Positions 11,726-23,014 of a stretch of DNA of 64,000 bases are shown one piece after another. The notes beneath the pieces are model-generated. The model made no database searches. It was not told the DNA's origin and was given only the letters and a program-made list of their open reading frames with translations. The translations under genes and the position numbers were made by a program. Each line of letters opens with the position of its first letter. Position 1 is the first letter of the stretch. The stretch comes from Pilaira anomala (taxonomy: Eukaryota > Mucoromycota > Mucoromycetes > Mucorales > Mucoraceae), in assembly GCA_025716855.1 (NCBI GenBank), contig JAIXMQ010000096.1:1-64000 (forward strand), given 5' to 3'.

Positions 11726-13193
11726 ATGTACTCGATTTCAAAACACTGGAAATATATTTCAATATCAATTGGACTTGTTACATTTTTAATTTTATTAAAT
11801 AATCAAAATCCAACAGTTGAAATAGATATGAATGTATTACGAAATAACATGTGTTTATTATCTTCCACCTCCTCAGCATCATCACTACCACCAACAACAA
11901 CAGAAGATGATGAACCAGTGACAAGATTACCTAATAACCATATTGATAGCAGCAGTGGTGATACGGTGATAGAAGAGAGTGTATGGGATACCTTACCAGT
12001 CAAAGGTGCAATTTATATGGTAGTACAAAACGCTGAACTGCATGCAGTCAGAGCCACTATACGTAGTTTAGAAGATCGATTTAATTCGAACCTGAATAGT
12101 TCCTATCCATGGATATTATTAAATAGTCAAGTCTTTACGGACGAATTTAAATATTATGTACGTAAAGCTGCTCATGATCCAAACCGAATTTATTTTGGCC
12201 AAATTGATTTAGAGGCATGGGGATTACCTTATTGGATAGATTCAAATCGAGCAGAGAATGCAATGAAAAAGTTGGGTCATTATCAAGTAGAAAAGGCTAA
12301 TAGTCAATACTTTCATCAATTACAACGCTATCAAAGTGGTTTATTTATCCATCATGCCTTATTTGATTCGGTAGATTATGTATGGCAAGTCGAGAGTGGT
12401 ACAACTTTTCATTGTGAGTTGTTTAACCAGGATCCGTTCAAGACAATGCAACGCACTGATAAAAAGTTGGGATTTGTCTTGACCTCAATGGAACCTAAAT
12501 CGAGTATGTATAGTCTTTGGCCTGCTACACTTCAGTTTATGAAACAGTATGCAAATTGGATTACGAGTGCTGAAAATAGTATCATGCCTTGGTTGGTTCA
12601 TGATAAGACAAAAGAGTATAGTTTTTGTAGTATGTGGACTTCGTTTCAGATTGTCAAGTTGGATTTTATCAAGTCCTTGGAGTATCAAATTTATTTTCAG
12701 TATCTTGATTATGTCGGTGGATTCTTTTATGAGAGGTAATATATACAATCATGATGAAGAATGTTAAGGGGGGGGCTTATTGTTAATTATTATTTTATAG
12801 GTGGACTGCTGCGTCTATCAGATCAATTGCAGCAGCCATGTTTTTAGAAAAGACCGATTTTCATTTCTTTAATGATGCTGGGTATGCTGAAAGTAAAGGA
12901 GAGCATTGTCCTTTAAATAAAAAGTTGTTGGAATCATGTACTTGTGAATTTGAAAAGAGCTATGGTAAACCAAATAATATATATGTATATATCATTCTTT
13001 TTTTTTTTTTTTTTATTCAATTATTATTATTTTTTTTTTTTTTTATGTAGACTTGGAATATAATAGTTGTAATATTGAATTATTAAAGTTGATTAATCCA
13101 AAAGAAATTGATTCAATGGTAAACTTTGCTTTATCTAAATTAAAAGAAGAGGAGGAGGAAGAAGAAGAAGAAGAAGAAAATTTCACCTCGTAG
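11726..13193 (+). CDS. GT15 alpha-1,2-mannosyltransferase (Ktr/Kre2 family)
   Basis: Three exons (11726-12735, 12801-12964, 13051-13193) give 438 residues. A type II signal anchor is at residues 12-26 (ISISIGLVTFLILL). The glycosyltransferase-15 core follows: GAIYMVVQNAELHAVRATIR, YPWILLNSQVFTDEF, YQSGLFIHHALFDSVDYVWQ, YSFCSMWTSFQIV and GGFFYERWTAASIRSIA. The family adds alpha-1,2-mannose from GDP-mannose to N- and O-glycans in the Golgi. The active-site area diverges: yeast members have YxYWRVEP and a GYxHxP block, while this protein has VWQVESG and GYAESKGEHCP. The catalytic specificity is therefore uncertain. The C-terminus ends in a Glu run coded by GAA/GAG repeats. Confidence 0.9.
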
Positions 13194-13333
13194 ATGTAAA
13201 ACTCTCCACACTAACAAACAAAATTATTTGTTAATAATCACAAAAAAAAAAAAAAAAAAAAAATTTAAATAAATCTTTTTTTTTTTTCTTTTTGTTTTTG
13301 TATATATCATCTTTTTTATATATAACTAAAACT

Positions 13334-16053
13334 ATGGCTACAAGTCCAACGGTTCATACAAAATTAGATTTATCAGATAGTTCAAGCTAGTAAGTATTTA
13401 GTGATTAAATTACAATTCAATGTATTTTATTAAAAAATATATATATATTTTAAAAAAAAAGTCTACCGTCCAATTTATTTCAACCAAGAACAAGTTTCTT
13501 CAACAGAAAACCAAATAATCCAGGCATACAACAACTCTTGTTACGTCGTAATCGACTTGAATCACTTGCAATTTATGCAAAAGCACTTGGACAGCTCAAA
13601 CAATACTTAGCTGAACTTTCATTAAGAGAAAATAATTTTAAACAGTTTCCACCCGAAGTCACCTTATTAAAAAATCTCACCTCGTTATCACTTGCTAATA
13701 ATCGATTGCAAGTGATTGAGCCAGAAATGTTGTCATCTTTGGTTCATTTACAGTGGTTGAATTTGAGTAATAATCAGTTAACTGGCTTGCCTTTAGATAT
13801 TGTATGTTGTCATCATTTACGTGGATTGGATTTAGAGAATAATTTGATAAAAAGTAAGTAAATTTTGCATGAATTTTTTTTTTTTTTTTTTTTTTAAATT
13901 TATACATCTAAACCCTCGCATAAAGACTTTCCTGTAGTGATATTTTATTTAACTCGACTTGAGATATTATTGATTCAAAAGAATCAAATCAAGATGATTC
14001 CTGCCAATTATGATTTCCCAGCTACAGTACATACATTAAACTTGGCCTTTAATCAGTTCAGACAAATTCCATCTACATTAATTTCTAAACCACCTTTAGC
14101 TCTTACCCATTTACATCTATCTGGCAATAAACTTCGAAGTCTATCTTCCAAATTCTTGATGACAGGCTATACAAACTTGATCAGTCTTGACTTACACACC
14201 TGTCAATTAAACCGATGCTCGCCTAAATTATTCGAACGACTCTCTCAGTGTAAAAACCTACGTCGCTTAAACCTTGCCATTAATCAATTAACAGATCTTC
14301 CAGACGAAATTGGACTCTTATCTCAACTTCAATGGCTAAACTTGAACGATAATTTAATTCGGCACTTACCTGATACGATGTCCGATTTAACTCATTTAGT
14401 GAAATTGGGACTTGTTCAGAACCAAATCCAGGTTTTACCCGCAAATGTGTTTTTGCATATGTTGGAGCTTCAGAAATTGGATATACGTAGGAATCAGTTA
14501 AAGTATTTGCCGCCCTCTATTTTAGCGTTGGCTCCAAGACAAGAGGTAGATGTGCATGTGGATTTGGCAGTACCTCATGCCGTATTTCAGACGTTATCTA
14601 CGCCTGTCTGTAGAGCACAGGTGGAAAGAAGTTGTCTAGATGGACATCCGTATGGTGGCTCGTTAAGGACTTTATTGTTTTATGAGAATCCAACCGTGGA
14701 ACATGTGGACGGTATCCTATGTGATTTAGGTGATGAACCCAAGTCGCCTGAAAGTGTACAAGCCATGTCAATTCCTACAGCCTATTCTATCTTACGGTCC
14801 AACCCTAAGACAATGCGAGATTCTTTACGCACCAGTTTACTTGAACAAGAGAAACTGGTGGTACGATGTAATGATGCCAAGTTTAAACGATCTGATCATC
14901 CGTTACCCAACATGTTATCTGAAATTGATCAAGAAGAAGAATTAGAGGAGAATGCAAGTGAAGAACTAGAGGATGAGGATGAAAGAGAGGCCATTCGAGC
15001 TCAGGTACAAAAGGAGTTTACAAGTATCTTGTCGTTACGTGAGTTAATGATGCGAGATCATTTGGTGCGTGAGCATGTGTATCGGTTTGGGTCAGGACAG
15101 GAACGTGTGGATCAGTTGGTGGATGAAGCCTATCGGTTCATTCAGAGTGCCTTACCAAGTACGGTAGTACCGAGTATGATGCAGTACATGACACTTGAGG
15201 AAGGAAGACAATGTGATTATTGTAGTGCGTGGTATACGGAATCTAGATTTCAAGTAGGATATTTGGCTAGGTTGTGTAATAATCGGTTGAGAATTCCAAT
15301 TCGGTTTAGTTTATGTTCGATGGAGTGTACCTTGGATTCGGTGGTTAGGTTGTATCAGACTACAATTGATTGGCATACAAGACAGTCTTTGGCACATATT
15401 GATGCGACTTTGTTGTTGCCATCACCTCATCAGGAAAATGGTGGTGGTGGAGGAGAGGTTTCAACTGCTAGAAGAGAAATAACGAATTATTGGCATGTAG
15501 GTTTATCTCAGCATGATACTAGGCAAGAAAGATCACCTATGCATCGTACGTTGGGATTTGAACAAGGCGAGGAAGAAGAAGTCACGGTAGAGGAAGTAGG
15601 AGGAGAAGAAGAAGAAGAAGAAGAAGAAGAAGAAGAAAATAATAATGTACGGTCTGCTTCATCTAGTTCAAGTACATTATCTACAGTCTCTACACTTTCA
15701 TGTAAGTCTTTTCTTTCTTTTTTCTTTTTTTACAAGTTTACTTATAAAATCTATTGATAGTGACAAGACAATCATCTCTAGCGAGATCAATAAGAAACAG
15801 AGTAGTGCAATTAGCATCTACGATCTTTAACTATCATCAAGGTTTATCAAGAGCCCCACGATTTTTACCACTTGTATTTCCAGAAACGATTGTAGAGGAA
15901 CCGCCTTCCGTGGTATCGATTACGACCCGTATCGTAGAAGGTAGACTTCAGACGGAGCGTAGTCAACCTCAATTAAGATTAGCTACACCTACACCTAGTC
16001 CAACTTCCTTTCATCATTTACCAAGAGATGCTATTCGATTAGAAAAGTTTTAA
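13334..16053 (+). CDS. Leucine-rich repeat protein with a Cys cluster
   Basis: Four exons (13334-13389, 13462-13853, 13926-15701, 15761-16053) give 838 residues. About ten leucine-rich repeats cover residues 45-350 (LTSLSLANNRLQVI, LQWLNLSNNQLTGLP, LRRLNLAINQLTDLP, LVKLGLVQNQIQVLP), of the cytosolic plant/ras-suppressor type. A Cys-bearing block lies at about 577-615, with CDYC followed by CNN and CSMEC, which looks like a metal-binding site. The region after it is disordered and carries a long Glu run, and the C-terminus is basic (SSLARSIRNR). Fungal relatives exist as uncharacterised LRR proteins. No catalytic domain is visible, so I infer a scaffold role only. Confidence 0.8.
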
Positions 16054-16162
16054 GATTCATGAGCCGCTGATTTAATAATAATAATAAAAAAAAAAAATAT
16101 GGTTCGATAAACGCGTGTACACACATCTTTTTTTTTTTTCTTCATTAAAATTAAAAAAAAAA

Positions 16163-16964
16163 ATGGCCGTTAATTCTACAGCTACACTTGAGTCACAAGA
16201 TGTAGGACTCATCTTTGTTCGTGAATATTATACGTTCTTGAATAAAAAGCCTCATAGACTTCATGCTTTTTATAATAAAGATTCACTTTTTGTAAGAGGA
16301 GACGAAGGAACTGTGACTACAACCGTTCAAGGCCAAGAGGTATACATTTTTTTTAAAAAAAAAAAAAGTATTTTATCAAAAAAAAAAAAGACACTAAAAG
16401 TAGAGTGATACTTAATAGGAAATTCGTAAAAAGATTGAGGAATGTCATTTTGAAGATTGTAAAGTATTAGTAACACAAGTGGATAGTCAAGTTTCAGCCA
16501 ATAATGGTATTCTCATTCAAGTATTGGGAGAAATGTGTAATCAAAACGGACCTTCGCAAAAATTCAGTCAGACTTTCTTTTTGGCTACTCAACCTAATGG
16601 GTATTACGTTTTGAACGATATCTTCAGGTTTTTGAAAGATGAAGTTGAGATTGATTATTATACTTGTGAACAAGAAGATAATAAACAAGCAGAAAAAGCA
16701 GCAGCTGAATTGAAACAAGCAGAAGTAAAGCAGCAGCAGCAACAACAACAACAAGAACAAGCTGAATTGAAACGAGTTCAACAGGAAGAAGAAAAAGCCA
16801 AGAAAGCACAAGCAGCAGCTGAAGCTAAAAGAGTTGAAGAAGCAAAGAAAGCAGAAGAGGCTAAACGAGTTGAAGAAGCAAAGAAAGCTGAAGAAGCTAA
16901 GCAAGCTGAATTAAAACAACAAGCAGAAGCCAAAAAAGCAGAAGAAGCTAAACAAGCAGAATTA

Positions 16965-16997
<33 letters not shown>

Positions 16998-17997
16998 GCA
17001 GAAGCTAAAAGAGTAGAAGAAGTTAAAGCAGCAGCAGAAGCCAAAGCAGCAGCAGAAGCTAAACAACAAGCCGAGTTAAGACAACAACAAGCAGAATCGG
17101 TTGTGATTGATATTGCACCTTCTCCTGTTGCACCATCTTCACCCGTTGTTGAAAATGAACAATCCGAGTCGAAAAAGGATAAGAAGATGGAAGAGGATAA
17201 AAAGAAGAAGACGGAAAGTAAAGGACAACCCAAGAAGGAACATAAGAATAAAACTTCTACACCAAAGACTTGGGCTAATTTGGTTGCACCTACTAATGGT
17301 ACAGCTACACCTACTGAAAAGGTTGTACCTCCCTCTCCTGTTGTCAACAATGCAGAGAAGCCTCAATATAATGCATCTACTCCTCCTCAACAGCAACAAC
17401 AACAACAACAACAACAAACTCAACAGCAACAACAACAACAAACTCAACAACAACCTCAACAACAACAAAATAAGAACCAAAATACTCGTAGAGGTATGCA
17501 TTATATATATATATATATATATATTTATATTTCTAGAAATGATAAATTAAACTTTTTTTTTTTTTTTTATAATAGAAGCAACCAACATTTATGTCAAACA
17601 AGTGTCAGACTCTATTTCAGATGATCAACTCCAAGAAGTATTTAATAGATTTGGATCCGTCAAGAGCTGTAGTATTGCACGTCAAAAGGGATGTGCATTT
17701 ATTGAATTTTATTCACCTGAATCATGTCAAAAAGCTTTAGCACAACATAGAGTACAAGTTGGAACTCATACTGTACTTGCAGAAGAACGTAAATTCCAAA
17801 GTGGTTATAAAAATTATAATAATAATCAAAACCGTAATTCACAACAACAACAACCTTATGATCGAAGAACAAATAATACCAACAACAACCGTCGTGGCGG
17901 TGGAGCTACTGGATCTGGATCAGGTCAAACTCGTATGAATCAAGGTCCTGGTAAAGGAAGAGGTGGTATACCTAATAACAACAACAATACCAAATAA
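16163..17997 (+). CDS. G3BP-like NTF2/RRM RNA-binding protein
   Basis: Three exons (16163-16339, 16419-17493, 17576-17997) give 557 residues. The NTF2-like domain is at residues 1-140 (VGLIFVREYYTFLNKKPHRL; FSQTFFLATQPNGYYVLND). A long Gln/Ala/Lys/Glu helical tract follows (about 160-310), then a Pro/Gln-rich stretch. One RRM is near 420-495 (RNP2 NIYVKQV, RNP1 KGCAFIEF), and the tail is Gly/Arg/Asn-rich (NNNRRGGGATGSG). This is the domain order of G3BP/Rasputin, fission yeast Nxt3 and yeast Bre5, which scaffold stress granules and act as cofactors of the Ubp3/USP10 deubiquitinase. The Q and KAEE repeats are encoded by CAA/CAG and GAA runs and are likely length-polymorphic. The start is the second ATG after the leader, in front of AVNSTATLE. 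Confidence 0.9.
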
Positions 17998-18255
17998 AAA
18001 ACTAGGCTTTATTTAGAAAAAAAAATTACTATATACATCACCCTTTCTGCCTCTCTCTCTCTCTCTCTTTTTTTTTTGTTTTTTTTTTTGTTACTCTTAT
18101 AATAAAAGCTATATTCAAATCAAACATTTGTATCCTTTTCGTTTTTGCCTTGATATAGTTATTTAAATAGGATATGATACAAGTGATTTATTACGGTAAA
18201 AAAAAAAAGAAAAAAAAATTATAAAAAGTATTTTTTTGTTAAATGGAATAGTTTG

Positions 18256-19902
18256 TTAAGGAGGAGAGGTATCTTGTTGATTATCCATTTTTTCGGCCAT
18301 CATTGCAACAATAGCAGCGCCTACAATACGTGAATGTTGTACAATACCAACCGATAATTTTGAAGCAATTTCTTCAGGGATCAAGCCTTTAATTGCTTCA
18401 CAGACACGAGGATGAAATGAAGGATAATCTTTATAGACATCGCCACTTATAGCTATAATATGTATATAAATGTAAGTTTGAGCCATATAGTACATCAGTA
18501 TATATATATATTTACCTATAGCAAAGCCTTGGTTTTGATCTAATCCAATACCATATTCTACCATATATTTCACAACACTCGCAATACTTGCACCAAGTAA
18601 TAAAGCAGCCCGATGACCTACCCACTCACACACTTTTTTCACAATTTTTCGATCTTCCAAGCTAGTTTCTGTCACACGACACATATCTTCCAAGACCAAT
18701 CTTGTATCTTCCAAATCATCTTTATCGGCTTCACAGACATACATATAACTGGTATCAAATTGATAAGGTAATAATAATAAACATTCATCTTCCTCTTCTT
18801 GATCTACTTCAAAAGAAAGGACTTTTTGTTCCATAAGGTATACAAGTACTTGCCGTGTGATTTCACCCAAGTACATGCCTGCAGTCATCTTTTCAAAGTG
18901 GTGAATACCTGGGTTATTGGATTGTAAATCGAGATTATCGTCAAACTCAGTTCGTGGTAAATGTCTCGAGCCGAAATTACACCATTCTGTATTAATAATC
19001 ATGTCTTGGCCAGGTGTTTCTGATTTGAATTGAGCAATGTTCGATATTTTATCGTAATATGCGCAGTTTGTGCCTGCGCTATGAATGATACCGATACGCG
19101 TTGAAGGATGTTGATAAGCGTGTGCTAATAAAGTGCAGACGCCATCTAAAAGGGAGAGGGGAAGAAGAAAAGTTTTAATATATACTATTTAAATTTTTTG
19201 TATGTATGTGTATGTTTGTGTGTTTTGATTTGACGTTACCATTGGCAATGGCTACAATTTTGACAGCTAAACCTTTAGCACGGAAACGAGTATCAAATAA
19301 ATCTACAGCGTCACGTCCAATGACATTTGGGAACTCAAACCCGTGTTCAAGTGCAATGATGATACCACGATTTAAACTTGTCTGTAATACAGCAAAACCA
19401 ATACTGATTGCCATAGAGTAAATCATGTGTTGATGAGAACCTACGCGCTGTTGAAAATCGGATACACAATCTGCTACATAATCAATTAAGACCTCAATAT
19501 CATCACCAGCAGTTAAATTGTCCGGGATCTTGTACTGATATTGATTTATAGCCAATTTTCCTCCTTCGCCTTTTAGTTTTACTTGACATACGTAAATATC
19601 TACACCACTTATTTCGAGAGCTAAATAAGTTCCTTTTTCGTTACCAGTTGGATAACCTTTTTTTTTTTTTTTTGTGAGTATGCATGTATATGAAAGTCTA
19701 GACAATAAAGAGAATAAAAGAAAAGCTTACCGGTTACATACGATGGAATCATCTTTAGTTCACTTCCTTTTGTTGCACGATTGGTTATATTTAAACCTGT
19801 CTTCATTTCTTCGTTGAATCCTAAGAGTAAGTCATCAAGCTGATCGTTTGTGACTTGAAATAATGATTCTACTTTGGATAGTATTTGGTGTTTTGTAGTC
19901 AT
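18256..19902 (-). CDS. Hexokinase-family protein with degenerate ATP-site motifs
   Basis: Four exons (19731-19902, 19240-19656, 18516-19145, 18256-18452) give 471 residues, normal hexokinase length. The fold is recognisable: KMIPSYVTGYPTGNEKGTYL near residues 51-70, AIANDGVCTLLAHAY (matching AIVNDTVGTLLA with the catalytic Asp), SAGTNCAYYD (matching GTGTNAAYME), the EITRQVLVYL helix and GDVYKDYPSF. Several active-site elements are lost. Phosphate-1 LDLGGTNFR is replaced by LEISGVDIYV, the WTKGF lysine site by ALEHGF, and the VGVDGS adenosine loop by VGIVQHSR. By sequence I infer a weak or non-catalytic, possibly regulatory hexokinase, like the atypical hexokinases of Aspergillus. It converges with the G3BP-like gene. 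Confidence 0.85.
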
Positions 19903-20709
19903 ATTTTGTGTGCTTGTAGAGAAGAAGGGAAGAGAGGGAAGAGAGGGAAAGAGCGTGTGTGTTTTTAAACTTTTTTTTTTTACTGTATGGGTGAGAAGTA
20001 ATAATTTTTGTATCACACTCACGTGAGGTATGTTGTAAAATAGCGGTGAATTAAGGTTTATCAAAGATTGGGTAATCTCATTACAGATAATCATTTTATT
20101 TGTGTAATGTTCAATGGTATCGTTTATTATTAAAATACTGATTGAAGTGTGGATCATTCATTATAGGATTTCTTTTCTTCTGTGACGTTATACTGATTTA
20201 TTAGTGATTTATATTAATGTTATTGCAATAGTTAAAAAGAAAACCAATGATTTAATATAATCTTTCTAAGGAAACTAATATTATTATCAAATTATTGCCG
20301 AGTTACCGTTCTTGTACGTGTATATTTTTGCATGTAGTAATATAATTGTAGCAGATGAAAAAAAAAAGAGCGAGATATAGAGTCCTATTTGGAAAAATCC
20401 GCAATTTGCAGAGAAAAAACGTGTAAAAATGAAGCAGAATAAATGCTTAAGCTGCATTTATTTTTTCTAGTTATAGCTCTAGACTTATTTCTTTCTCACA
20501 AATTTAGACATCATTAAATTTATTCTAATAAATCCTCAATAAATAGAAAACGATACATGTATGACTAACAGATGTTAGTCAAAAGTTTAAGACTAAAATT
20601 ATGAAAGTTAGTGAGAAAAGCAGGTATCAATTTCTGCTGAAAAGTAAAATTATTGTACTTGATAAAGTAAAAATATATATAATTACATACAGATATTTTA
20701 TTATGCATA
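19903..20709. other. Intergenic spacer
   Basis: This AT-rich stretch lies between the hexokinase-like start and the stop of the PacC-like gene. It serves as promoter for the former and 3' end for the latter. No gene or repeat family is visible. Confidence 0.5.
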
Positions 20710-22735
20710 TCAAGTATATGCAGAAATACGTTTCCATAATGCTTCCACAAGTGCTGCATGGCGTTGCCTTATACTTTCTTCGTTTTCGATCTTCATGTTT
20801 TTAACAAGACCTACAAGATTAGCATAAGGCGATTTGATCTCTTCTTCTTCCTCTTCGTCTTCGTGCGAGTCAGAATGATCTTCGGTATCACTGTCTTTTT
20901 CATCGTCATTTTCTTTTTCAGTTTGAGCGTGGTTGTCTTTTGATTTTGGTTCGTTGTCTGATTTTTCTAAAGGAAATTTCTTAGTATACTTTATATCACC
21001 AGATGAAGAAGAAAAGACATTAATCATATGAACTAATTCTCTCTTATCGTTAAAGGTAGATGAATTATGATCTAGAACAGGCGTCATGGTACCAGCCTCG
21101 ACATCCATCTTTGAAGTTTCAAAGATTAAGTTGGGTTCTACAGATTGTTCAAATTTATTGATTCTGTCAAAATCGATCGCGTCCGAAGGAATATAATAGT
21201 TGCGCTGTTGTTGCTGTTGTTGCTGTTGTTGCTGTTGTTGTCGTTGAGAGGGTCTCGGAGGTAAAGGAGGAGGGGAGGAAGAAGAAGAAGAAGTATGATC
21301 TTTATAGTTACTGGATATATATCCTGGTGACCAAAATTGAGGTTTGACGTTTTTATCGTAAGAAGTTGATACAGGAGAAGAATATTGTTGTTCGTATAAA
21401 GGTGGAGTGTTTGCAAAAGAAGATTCACTTGCAGATTGTTTACTTGGAGATGCAGAAGTCCAAACGTGATTATCTGTTAATTTTGGATATAAGTCATAAT
21501 CATCAGCGGATAATAAAGTATTTTGACGTGGTGGGGTCATGATGGATTCGGTTACTTTATTATTTTTAGATAATACGGTAGGATAAATATTGTCGTCGGT
21601 TTGAATACTGGCAGATAATTGTTCAAGCCAGCTCTGTAAGGCTGGAATGGCATCAGGTTCGCAAGGTAATGACCAAGTAGGTTCGCTATTATATTGAATT
21701 ACAGGTGCAATTGAATCAAGTCTATCCATCATTTCTACAAAAAATACAAAAAAAAAAAAAAAAAAAATTAAATTTCTCTTGGAAAAAAAAAAATGCCAAG
21801 AAATTCTATTTAAAAAAAAATCTTTTACCTGTATCATAGTTTGGAGACAAGGCTTGGTTTTTTAATACATCGTCTATAAAGTCTTGTAAAGGATCTTGTA
21901 AATAACTTTGATGAAAGTAAGTTTGATCGAATTCGGTAGTATTCTTTTGAGTGGTAGATGCACTACTTTCGGCCAAAGAGAAACTGGGGCTACAAGATGA
22001 TAAATCAGATGTAGTAGTAGCTATCTCTGAAGAAGAAAGATCTATAACAATAAAGTGTAAGCGCCTCCTTTTTTATATATTTTCAAATAAGCATTTCTTG
22101 GAAAAGCACCTTTATTATCTGCCAAGATAACTGTAACATTTGTATTTTGTTTTCTTCTTCTACGAACTGGTTTATAACCTGGTTGGTTGCTAAGTAACGA
22201 AGCTTTTTTTTTTAAAAAAAAAAGAGAGAAAGAAAAAAAAAAAGAAAAAAAATTAATTATGCAAATCAAGAAAAATAAATCATTAAAAAAAAATTTATTT
22301 ACCTTGGTGTTCAACTGTATGAATTTTTTCATGCTTTTTTAAATCTTGTGGTCTTTTAAATCCTTTACTGCAAAGCTTTTAAAAGAAGGAATTGGTTTCA
22401 ATTGGCTTTTTTAAATAGAGAAAAAAAAATATACTTACTGTACATTGATGAGCTAATAAAATAGATATAAAAATTGAATAGATTAATATTAAAGAAACAA
22501 ATAGAATAAACAGGATTTTTTTACGTTTTAAAGGTAAATGAACTCGTAAATGACTAGCGAGATGGTCTCTTTTTGCGGCAACAGTTCCACAACCATTCCA
22601 CTGACATTGTAAGCACAAGTTGTTTGTTGCTTTTCTACCAATATGGTCATCTGATAAATGAGTGAAAAGATCTTCTGGATCGTCAAAAATGTGTTGGCAG
22701 GAAAGCCAACGACATGGAAAACTAATTCGAGGCAT
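20710..22735 (-). CDS. PacC/Rim101-type C2H2 transcription factor
   Basis: Six exons (22525-22735, 22439-22452, 22303-22375, 22110-22202, 21829-22041, 20710-21734) give 542 residues. Three zinc fingers occupy residues 8-100: CRWLSC...H, then CQWNGC...H, then [17 protein letters not shown]. The linker blocks [14 protein letters not shown] and [18 protein letters not shown] are diagnostic of PacC/Rim101, the alkaline-pH regulator that binds GCCARG sites. A basic segment ([10 protein letters not shown]) follows as a likely nuclear signal. The rest is Ser/Pro/Gln-rich, with a Gln run near 21200-21240 and an acidic region (DEEEEEEI) before the C-terminus. Exon 2 is only 14 nt but is needed to keep finger 3 in frame. 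The protein is shorter than Aspergillus PacC, and processing sites cannot be judged by eye. Confidence 0.92.
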
Positions 22736-23014
22736 ATATACGTATTTTATTTGAATAAAGGAAAGAAAGAGAATAAGATAGAAAGAGAAGTATAAATAAA
22801 TAAAAAAAGCTTGTTTTCATGAGCTTTTTTATATTTTTATAAACTCCGGGAAAAGCATCATCTTCCCAATTTACATACTTGCTTATGCAAAAAATAAGTC
22901 AATTGTTATTAAAAAAAACAAACATGTATATATCTAACACTATGTATAATATTAATTATATTTAAGCAACAAAGAGTAAACTATGGGCGCGCGAGAGGGA
23001 GGAGGGGGTATAAT

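Noticed and set aside
16494..17501. Long minus-strand frames (136, 190 and 120 residues) across the G3BP-like gene
   Set aside because: They are antisense shadows of the Gln/Ala/Lys/Glu-coding repeats, consisting of Leu, Phe, Cys or Ala/Ser runs with no domain.
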